Shown in pieces: positions 16,074-22,457 of a stretch of DNA of 22,457 nt (within the stretch, counting starts at the first letter, position 1; every line of letters starts with the position of its first letter). This stretch comes from a virus. The DNA is taken from IMG/VR virus record IMGVR_UViG_3300030117_006011, positions 1 through 22,457 of that record; one strand, given 5' to 3'. A program made the position numbers and the translations under genes. The notes under the pieces were generated by a model, which was not told the origin of the DNA, did no database searches, and saw only the letters and a program-made list of their open reading frames with translations.

Positions 16074-17594
16074 TTACTTCATTAAGAAGAAGTTATTAGC
16101 ACCTTGTACAATTAAACATCTTTCAGATAAATAATGCACCTCCATTGCATCTAAATCAGAAGTAACCGCGCCAACAGACCCAGTAACCCATGTTTTCATT
16201 TTTCTGTTTTCAGTTTGTGAAGCTCTATAACGAACATGTAAGAAAGGACGTTTAAGATTCTTTCCTAATTGTTGATCGTATACAGAAGATACACCAGCAG
16301 GAACGACAACACCTCTTATAGCGTTTACAGTATCAATCGCATTGATAGCGCCTCTAGTACCATTATCATTTAGATATTTCCAATCAGATTTGTAGAAGTC
16401 ATAAGAACCTCTTCGGAATCCAGAAAAACCTAAATTTAATGCCATATCTTCAGAGTTGTCAAATACCCCGTAAGAAGTACCACCAGCTCCGTAAGAATTC
16501 ATTGAAGCTAGCATGTCATCCATAGCTAAACTAGTACCTCTATTTACGAACATCATGTTTTCTTCAATAGCACCTTGCTTATCAAATTCAGCTAACATAG
16601 CATCAAATTCAGCTAAATCAGTAGCAGCGTTAACACCAGTTACACCAGTAGTAATATTACCTCTATCTTCAATAGCAGCAAATAAACCTTCTGTACCAGC
16701 TCTAGTTTGACCTAAAGCGTTATCAACTAAAGTGTTTGCAACTGTGTAATCATCACCACCAGCTCTAACAGCTTCAATCATTGTCATTTCAACATAGTCA
16801 GAAAAACGCGCACGAGTATCACCTTCAGCTTTTAAATACCACATATAACCGTTTTGTCCTTCTTCTCCAGAAACTTCAACCCAACCAATTGCTGAAGCGT
16901 CAGATCCTGAAACTTCATACTTATCTTTCAATATAATTGGTTTATTAGAGAAAGAAGTAAATTTAGGTTCGTTAGCACCATCTCTACCAGTATCTCCTTT
17001 TTTGAATTCAGAACCAATAACTAAAACTCTCAATGCTTCAGAAACATCACCAGTAGCTAAACCAGCCGCTCCTAAAGTAGTTGTAGAACCACCAGCGTCA
17101 TAAGGAGTAACGTTAAGGTCTCCATCTGACTCTATCGTGTCTACATAACATTTTACAGTAGCTTGCGCATCTGCTATAATAATCATATCGCCTGGACGAA
17201 TACCATGATCACCATTTGAATAAGAAGTAGTACCTAAAGCATTACCGTCTATATCTTTTTCAATTTCAACGTGACCACCAGTATTTGAAGTACCACCTAA
17301 ACTACCAGCTGATGCAGGGTTTGTAGCACTTTTCATTCTACCTTTATAACAAAGGTGTAATCTACCTTGCTCAGACCAAACAACTTGGTCAGATGCCATA
17401 GATTCTTCAGCTCCTACTTGAGCTAAGAAACCTGAAATAGTTCTATTTCCAAAAACTTCAGCTTCCTTTTCCATTAAATCAGGTAGGTATTGTTGTGCCC
17501 AACCTGAACTAGCTAAATCAACGTAGTTTGAGGAAAGAACTTGCTTTCCTGGAGCAACTACAGCGTTGATTTCACTTCCATAACTTATTGCCAT
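16074..17594 (-). CDS. Major capsid protein
   Basis: A 506-aa protein. The N-terminal region has SNYVDLASSGWAQQYLPDLM, EVFGNRTISGFLAQVGAEES and VVWSEQGRLHLCYKG, a pattern I recall from marine Bacteroidetes phage capsid proteins. A Gly/Thr-rich beta segment spans roughly residues 85-190 (HGIRPGDMIIIADAQATVKC then VTPYDAGGSTTTLGAA). A long central helical region follows with EMTMIEAVRAGGDDYTVANT and LAEFDAMLAEFDKQGAIEEN, then MMFVNRGTSLAMDDMLASMN. The C-terminal beta part ends with a conserved-looking LSERCLIVQGANNFFLMK. Size and helix/beta layout suit an HK97-fold subunit. Position after portal and scaffold-like genes, and the strong terminator right behind it, support the call. The start is the ATG after an AAAAATAAATAAAAA stretch. 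No protease cleavage site can be assigned. Confidence 0.9.
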   Translation of the reverse strand: MAISYGSEINAVVAPGKQVLSSNYVDLASSGWAQQYLPDLMEKEAEVFGNRTISGFLAQVGAEESMASDQVVWSEQGRLHLCYKGRMKSATNPASAGSLGGTSNTGGHVEIEKDIDGNALGTTSYSNGDHGIRPGDMIIIADAQATVKCYVDTIESDGDLNVTPYDAGGSTTTLGAAGLATGDVSEALRVLVIGSEFKKGDTGRDGANEPKFTSFSNKPIILKDKYEVSGSDASAIGWVEVSGEEGQNGYMWYLKAEGDTRARFSDYVEMTMIEAVRAGGDDYTVANTLVDNALGQTRAGTEGLFAAIEDRGNITTGVTGVNAATDLAEFDAMLAEFDKQGAIEENMMFVNRGTSLAMDDMLASMNSYGAGGTSYGVFDNSEDMALNLGFSGFRRGSYDFYKSDWKYLNDNGTRGAINAIDTVNAIRGVVVPAGVSSVYDQQLGKNLKRPFLHVRYRASQTENRKMKTWVTGSVGAVTSDLDAMEVHYLSERCLIVQGANNFFLMK

Positions 17595-17619
17595 TTTTTA
17601 TTTATTTTTAAATTGTTAT

Positions 17620-18858
17620 TTATTTTCTATTTTTAATTTTAAATTTATAACTAGAAGAATCTTCACCCAATACTTTAAACTTTAAACCACCTGCTTCAAT
17701 TTGCCCATGAGCCTGTCTTGGATTCATATCGACATTTTTAGATTTAGCAATACTATTTTTCATAGCATCAGCTTTACCTTGCTCGTAAAAGTGTTTTGCA
17801 ACAGCATCCGCATTCATCGCTGTATATAAAGATTTGTGATAACCATTAGCATCTATTAAAGCATTTTTTTTGTCCAAAAACTTTTTGGTAAAATTATTAA
17901 TATCACTTTGCGTATTTTTAATCTCTTCAGCATTGTTTACGTTAAACCTATATTTTTTATCACCGACATTATATTCAAAACCTTTGAATTCATCGTTAAA
18001 AACTTCATTAGTTTTTTGTGTAAAAATATCAGAGTTCTTTTTAACTGTTTTTTGTGTTGCTTCTGATTCTTTGTTATATCTATTAAAGAAATCAATAGCT
18101 TTCTGTTGCTCAGTAGTGAGTTTACTTCCAGCTTTGATATCTTGATAGTATCTAGACTTTTGCCCGTCTAGGTGGCTTTTAGCGTTGGCAACTTGCTCTT
18201 TTAACGCTAGTTTTTTTCTTTTTATTTCTCTTTCGTCATCTTCTTCTTCATCGTAAGAGAATTGATCTTCCATAAGGAAATTAATTTCTTCGTTATTTAA
18301 ATGAGGTTTTGTTTGTTTATAATATTCGTAAAGTAAATCTTGATTATCTAGCTTGGAATAGTCTTGATTAAGTTTAACGTAGTCATTTAAATCTCCTCCA
18401 GTTTCTTCCATAAAGTCTATTAACTTTTGAATATCTTCTGGTAATTGTTTTCCGGTAGCTTTAGATTCAGCAATAGCATCTCCAACTTGCTCTTGCGTCG
18501 CCTCTACTTCAACTTCAGTATCTTCACCTTTCTCAGTAATTTCCTCTAATACTGGGGTTTCTTGTGCTTCTGCTTCCGGCTGTACTTCTTTTTGTTCTTG
18601 TGGGGCGTCGGCATTTTCAGACTCTGCAACCACTCCGCTGTCGTCAGTTGAACTTGTTTCAACTTCTGTGTTTTCTTTTGGTTCTTCATTTTTTTCTTGT
18701 TTTGGTGTTGGGGGTTTACTTAAATCTACTTTTAAAACAGTGTCGTCATCAGCAGAATTAAATTTATTTTTATCAATTTTCACCACGTTTTCATCACCTG
18801 GATCTTGTTGATTTTGGGTTGTAGTTTCTTCAACTACGTTTTCATCTTTTTCTTCCAT
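17620..18858 (-). CDS. Putative scaffolding protein
   Basis: A 412-aa, highly charged protein. Residues 1-145 are acidic and low in complexity (Glu, Asp, Thr, Gln, with repeated ENVV and EVE-type stretches), probably disordered. From about residue 150 the sequence is mostly helical and coiled-coil-like, with QFSYDEEEDDEREIKRKKLA and long Lys/Glu/Gln heptads. The last 40 residues are basic and include GGLKFKVLGEDSSSYKFKIK. Acidic disordered N-terminus, helical body and basic tail that could bind the capsid shell are typical of phage scaffolds, and the gene lies in the canonical place between portal and major capsid (25-base gap). No protease motif is visible, so it is not an obvious scaffold-protease fusion. 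The assignment rests on composition and position. Confidence 0.75.
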   Translation of the reverse strand: MEEKDENVVEETTTQNQQDPGDENVVKIDKNKFNSADDDTVLKVDLSKPPTPKQEKNEEPKENTEVETSSTDDSGVVAESENADAPQEQKEVQPEAEAQETPVLEEITEKGEDTEVEVEATQEQVGDAIAESKATGKQLPEDIQKLIDFMEETGGDLNDYVKLNQDYSKLDNQDLLYEYYKQTKPHLNNEEINFLMEDQFSYDEEEDDEREIKRKKLALKEQVANAKSHLDGQKSRYYQDIKAGSKLTTEQQKAIDFFNRYNKESEATQKTVKKNSDIFTQKTNEVFNDEFKGFEYNVGDKKYRFNVNNAEEIKNTQSDINNFTKKFLDKKNALIDANGYHKSLYTAMNADAVAKHFYEQGKADAMKNSIAKSKNVDMNPRQAHGQIEAGGLKFKVLGEDSSSYKFKIKNRK

Positions 18859-18885
18859 AATATAATATAATAATAATTAATAAAT

Positions 18886-21306
18886 CTATTTAGGGTCAAA
18901 CGCACCTAAATCAAATCCTCCGCCTAGTATATCATTACCTGCAGACTCAAAGTTTTTAGGTGGTTTTCCACTATTTCTTTGCTCAATCATTTCTGATTGC
19001 TGTGTAGCTTGAATTTTTGTTCTTTCGTCTTTTCTATCTTCTTTTTGTTTATCTTTTTCTTTAGCACTTTCAACTTCCATTTCTCTAAGTTGCATATTAT
19101 ATTGAAACTCTAAAGCCATTAGTTCTTTTTTCATTTCAACTTCTTGTAGCATTCTTTGAGATTCTATACCTGCTTTAACTTGAATTAATTCAGTTTCATT
19201 TTGTGTTATTGCTTGGTTTTTTTGAACATCAGCTTGAGCAGCTGCCTGTGCAGATTGCTGATTCAACTGAGCTTGTTGTTCCATGTTTTGTTGTTGTATA
19301 GCTTGATCTCTATCTAACTTCTTTTTTCTACGTATTTTAAGTAGTTGATTAGCTAGTTTAACATTTTTTATTTCTCTAATATCTATAGCGTCAGCTAGTT
19401 CTATTATTTGTTGCTGGAGAGCCATTTGAATATTATTTTCAAGCATCATTTTTTCCTCTTCATCAGGTTGTAAATCAATGAAAATACCAAAGTCATACAA
19501 ATGTAGTTCTTTTAATTCTTCTAAAACTGCTGCATTATGAACACCTATAGCTTGTATAAAAGCATCTCTAGTCGGTGAATATTCAATAATATCTGATATT
19601 CTAAGTGATAAGCATTCTGCTACTTCTGCTGTTAAAAATAAACCAGCTTGTAATATATGTCTTGTAGCGGTATTTGAATTTGCCGCGGCTAGTTTTTGAA
19701 CACCTACTAAAGTATTTTTATCTGGCATGCTACCATCTCTAGCCTCGTTTAACCCGGTTACATCTCTTATCATTTGTAGATAATAATTATAATTACCTAT
19801 AAGAGCTTGCATTTTGTTACCACCACTACCAGATGTTATTTCTTGAATTGGAATTTTACCTGGATTCATATCACCGTCCTGTGTAAACGATCTACCGATA
19901 ACACTACCAGTTTGGAAAAACATATTTAAAGCTTCTTGTGGATTGTAATTTGTTCCGTTACCTAAATCAACTTCAGCTAAACCGTCTGCATCAAGATAAA
20001 CACCATCAGGCACCATTCTAGCCATTACTTGTTGTAATTTCAGATGAGTTAACTGAATCATGTCGGCAAAACCTGTTATACGTTTTACTAATGAATCAAT
20101 TCTACCGTTATACATTCTAGGTGCGACTATAGCGTAATTCATTTTTACTTTAGTAAAATCACTTTTAGGCCGCATCATGTTTTTAGCCATTTCCCATTTA
20201 AGCAATTTATCTGTACCAAGAATCATAGCGCCGTCATATAAGCACTCTATAGATCTCAACATTCTACTATAACCACCCTCCATGTCTTGAGGTGGATTAA
20301 AAGAATCATCTTTGGGTATTATTTTATCAGCACCAGTACCAGTTTCTTTTATTTTATAAACCTCATTCATATAAGTTTTATAATTAAAATATAAAACTTG
20401 AATAGTATTGTTGTCTTCTTTATCAATAGAAAATCTGGTTGTATTATTATTTCTATTAAAAGACTTGTTTTTCATTATGTCTTCAAGATCGCTCCCTGTT
20501 AAATGTGGAAATTGCTTAGCTAATTCATTTACTGGTATAGATTTTACTTCACCAACGTAATATATATCTTCAAAATATGGGGAATCTGTATAAGAATAAA
20601 CTAAATTAGCTGGATCTACATAATCTACTACAACTCCCTCGGATGTGTTAAAAGAACTTTTTACCGCACCTATTCCAAGAACTGTTAGATCGTAATAAAA
20701 TTGCTTTTTTGTCAATTCATATTTGTTGCCCTCTAATAATGTATTTATAGCTTGTTCTTCTGCTATTTCGATAGATTGTTTATAACCTAATTGCATATGA
20801 AGCTCTAATTCTTCTTGAGATTGTGGTAATTCTTCAATAGTGCTTTTTCTAATATTTAAATTTAACTCCTCTTGCACCGCTTGATTAAACTGTTTTAATC
20901 TCATATCTTTCAATATAGATTCCATATATTCAGTCCTTTTAGAAACACCATAAGGATCTTGAGAATAAGCTTTTATATCGTAAGTTCTTTCCGCGATACC
21001 ATTAACTACGATATCTACAAATTTAGAAATAATTGGAACAGGCTTCCAGTCTAAATTAAGATAGGACAAATCACCGTTTATAGATAATTCATCCTTGTAT
21101 TTTTGTATCGATTGCTCGCCTCTAGCGTACAATCTTAATTTGTGAAATTCCTTTTGATTAGAACTGTATTTATTAATACTTTTATCATCATTAAACCACT
21201 CTGTTTCTATTGCTTTACCTACTTTCAAGCCATAGTCATAACTTAGCTTTTCAGCATCGCTTACAGTTTGACTCGGGAAATAACTTTTAATGCCAGACTC
21301 TGCCAT
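18886..21306 (-). CDS. Portal protein
   Basis: An 806-aa protein that would form the dodecameric ring at the packaging vertex. The N-terminal third has YARGEQSIQKYKDELSINGD, LDWKPVPIISKFVDIVVNGI and the AYSQDPYGVSKRTEYMESIL helix, as in portals of short-tailed phages. A central core includes VKMNYAIVAPRMYNGRIDSL, FADMIQLTHLKLQQVMARM and YYLQMIRDVTGLNEARDGSM with PDKNTLVGVQKLAAANSN, the usual crown-proximal helices and tunnel-loop region. Residues ~620-806 are a long Gln/Glu/Lys-rich helical tail (barrel-like or coiled coil) ending in GGGFDLGAFDPK. It starts 5 bases after the terminase stop and precedes the scaffold-like gene by 27 bases. At over 800 aa it is large, within the range of portals with a C-terminal barrel. 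Confidence 0.9.
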   Translation of the reverse strand: MAESGIKSYFPSQTVSDAEKLSYDYGLKVGKAIETEWFNDDKSINKYSSNQKEFHKLRLYARGEQSIQKYKDELSINGDLSYLNLDWKPVPIISKFVDIVVNGIAERTYDIKAYSQDPYGVSKRTEYMESILKDMRLKQFNQAVQEELNLNIRKSTIEELPQSQEELELHMQLGYKQSIEIAEEQAINTLLEGNKYELTKKQFYYDLTVLGIGAVKSSFNTSEGVVVDYVDPANLVYSYTDSPYFEDIYYVGEVKSIPVNELAKQFPHLTGSDLEDIMKNKSFNRNNNTTRFSIDKEDNNTIQVLYFNYKTYMNEVYKIKETGTGADKIIPKDDSFNPPQDMEGGYSRMLRSIECLYDGAMILGTDKLLKWEMAKNMMRPKSDFTKVKMNYAIVAPRMYNGRIDSLVKRITGFADMIQLTHLKLQQVMARMVPDGVYLDADGLAEVDLGNGTNYNPQEALNMFFQTGSVIGRSFTQDGDMNPGKIPIQEITSGSGGNKMQALIGNYNYYLQMIRDVTGLNEARDGSMPDKNTLVGVQKLAAANSNTATRHILQAGLFLTAEVAECLSLRISDIIEYSPTRDAFIQAIGVHNAAVLEELKELHLYDFGIFIDLQPDEEEKMMLENNIQMALQQQIIELADAIDIREIKNVKLANQLLKIRRKKKLDRDQAIQQQNMEQQAQLNQQSAQAAAQADVQKNQAITQNETELIQVKAGIESQRMLQEVEMKKELMALEFQYNMQLREMEVESAKEKDKQKEDRKDERTKIQATQQSEMIEQRNSGKPPKNFESAGNDILGGGFDLGAFDPK

Positions 21307-21311
21307 ATTTA

Positions 21312-22457
21312 TTATTTAATTATTTGTGAATTAGTTCCAGTATTATTATATCTGGAAATATTTATGTTTAATTTAGGTTTTTCAACCTTAGCGTTTGGCG
21401 CGTATAAATGTCTATTGTTAGCCATTATAGCTAAACCAGAACTTATTGTTGCGTCAAACTTTGTTCTTTTGTTTATATCAAACCTACTCCAATCATTCAG
21501 TAGTTCATTAAAATACAAATCTCCAAACGTTCCATCTTGCTTCATACCTACATGATCTTGTATATACATTTCGATCGCCGCAGCGTGTGCTTGTTTTATA
21601 TCTTCTGAAGAGTTAGGTATACCACCCACTTCTTTTTCTGCTACAGATAGTTTGTTCCAAACTTTATCAGGTCTATTCATACTAAAACCTCTATAACCTC
21701 TTCTTCTTAAGTAGTATAATAATCTAGGTTTGTTATTCTCCGCGAGTATTGGCATTCCATAAAATACTAATGCCATTAAAACGTCTTCAAAGAATATCTC
21801 CGCCGTAGGTGGTCTTGATAAGTATTCTAAAAAGAAGCTATTCGCAGGAGCGTCCTCCATACTAAACTTGGTTAAACCGTGTAAAGCGCCTTTAGAACCT
21901 ACGCCATCTACAGTTCCTGATATGTCATAAGAATCACAACCAAAGGCTCCCATATGTTCATTGCCAGGGTATTTTATACCATTTTTAAGTATTACTCTAT
22001 TTTGCAACCGTTGGGATGGAACCCAACTAAGTTTAAACCTACCTTTTGGATCTGGATAGAATATTACTTGAGAATCTTTTACACCATTAACCCATTGGAA
22101 ATTACCGGTTGTAATACCAAGGGTTCTAGACATTTCTTCGTTATAATCTATTTGCTCATATATTTTTACAAGATTAAAAATACTATTTTTAGTCTCATCT
22201 CTAAAAGCGTGTTCTTCTGTTCTAGGGAATTGTCTATAAAATTCGTTTAAAGCATCTTGATCATCTTTTAAACCATCCGCTTCATTTTGCCAGTTATCTA
22301 TTACACCTATATCTATTAATTCACCATCTGGGGCGAACACATCGATGTCAGGAGTAGTGAATACTGGAATTCCGTACTCATCAATAAATCCTTCGTAGTT
22401 CCATTCCATTGGGATAAACAAAGAGTATAAACCAGATTTTGTCTGGCCATTTCTATT
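21312..22457 (-). CDS. terL: Terminase large subunit, C-terminal part (5' end beyond window)
   Basis: The frame is open to the right edge: residues NRNGQTKSGLYS precede the TTG at 22421, so that codon is internal and the true start lies outside the window. The 381 visible residues lack the ATPase Walker motifs. They include RQFPRTEEHAFRDET (the region linking ATPase and nuclease) and an RNase H-like nuclease domain. Its likely acidic triad is the Asp in AFGCDSYDISG (fragment residue ~175), the Glu in PILAENNKPRL (~240) and the Asp in KFDATISSGLA (~335). This enzyme cuts concatemeric DNA and drives packaging through the portal encoded next, 5 bases downstream. The three acidic positions are visible; their catalytic role follows from the family. 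The C-terminal tail (LNINISRYNNTGTNSQIIK) is polar and likely binds the portal. Confidence 0.9.
   Translation of the reverse strand, partial: NRNGQTKSGLYSLFIPMEWNYEGFIDEYGIPVFTTPDIDVFAPDGELIDIGVIDNWQNEADGLKDDQDALNEFYRQFPRTEEHAFRDETKNSIFNLVKIYEQIDYNEEMSRTLGITTGNFQWVNGVKDSQVIFYPDPKGRFKLSWVPSQRLQNRVILKNGIKYPGNEHMGAFGCDSYDISGTVDGVGSKGALHGLTKFSMEDAPANSFFLEYLSRPPTAEIFFEDVLMALVFYGMPILAENNKPRLLYYLRRRGYRGFSMNRPDKVWNKLSVAEKEVGGIPNSSEDIKQAHAAAIEMYIQDHVGMKQDGTFGDLYFNELLNDWSRFDINKRTKFDATISSGLAIMANNRHLYAPNAKVEKPKLNINISRYNNTGTNSQIIK

Noticed and set aside
17870-18145. Plus-strand frame with hydrophobic, membrane-like product
   Set aside because: It is antisense to the Lys/Glu-rich scaffold-like gene; reading AAA/GAA codons in reverse gives Phe/Leu/Ser-rich pseudo-membrane proteins. 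No independent support.
21268-21555. Plus-strand frame spanning the terminase-portal junction
   Set aside because: Antisense to two firmly identified genes with no start context or recognisable product.
22421-22421. TTG as the start of the terminase gene
   Set aside because: The frame stays open upstream to the window edge and encodes a terminase-like NRNGQTKSGLYS segment, so this codon is internal.
1-22457. tRNA genes, CRISPR arrays, insertion sequences, attachment sites, integrase
   Set aside because: None seen on reading: there is no cloverleaf-like segment, no regularly spaced direct repeats in non-coding DNA and no transposase or integrase frame, and almost all sequence is taken up by structural genes.

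Overview
The window is a densely packed, AT-rich stretch of tailed double-stranded DNA phage (or prophage-like) sequence. It holds the virion structure and assembly module, with every credible gene on the minus strand. Read in the direction of transcription (right to left) the order is: terminase large subunit C-terminal part (cut by the right edge), portal, acidic scaffold-like protein, major capsid protein, a strong intrinsic terminator hairpin, a conserved ~276-aa protein of unknown role, a 54-aa CxC miniprotein, a connector-like protein, an adaptor-like protein carrying a jelly-roll insertion, a giant 2974-aa tail hub/nozzle-like protein, a 126-aa protein, a 601-aa beta-rich structural protein, a cupin-like protein, a Gln/Ala-rich virion or ejection-type protein, and the first part of another small alpha-helical protein (cut by the left edge). 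There is no tape-measure, sheath or tail-tube gene. A short-tailed (podovirus) virion is therefore the best reading, in a layout resembling marine Bacteroidetes phages and loosely the crAss-like structural block. That assignment is inference.

The host is probably a marine member of Bacteroidetes (Flavobacteriia-like). No gene has a recognisable Shine-Dalgarno sequence. Start codons are instead preceded by A/T-only stretches such as TAAATAAAT or ATAATATAAT, the pattern of Bacteroidetes translation. In addition, the C-terminus of the giant tail protein carries an array of Cys-containing repeats of the GC-D-P--NY-P-A--DDGSC type, which are familiar from secreted surface proteins of marine Bacteroidetes.

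The genes form one collinear unit. Terminase and portal package DNA into a shell of major capsid protein built on a scaffold. The 245-aa and 456-aa proteins probably close the portal vertex. The 2974-aa protein probably forms the tail nozzle and also carries a host-recognition-type appendage. The 601-aa, 126-aa and cupin-like proteins are likely tail or surface accessories, and the Gln/Ala-rich proteins at the left are likely internal or ejected proteins. The most unusual object is the 2974-aa protein: a conserved phage nozzle-type core fused in one reading frame to about 640 residues of Cys/Asp/Asn-rich repeats that show an internal higher-order duplication. A second unusual feature is the carbohydrate-binding-module-like domain inserted in the adaptor-like protein. 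No stretch over 300 bases lacks a gene; the longest non-coding gap is the roughly 90-base terminator region after the capsid gene.
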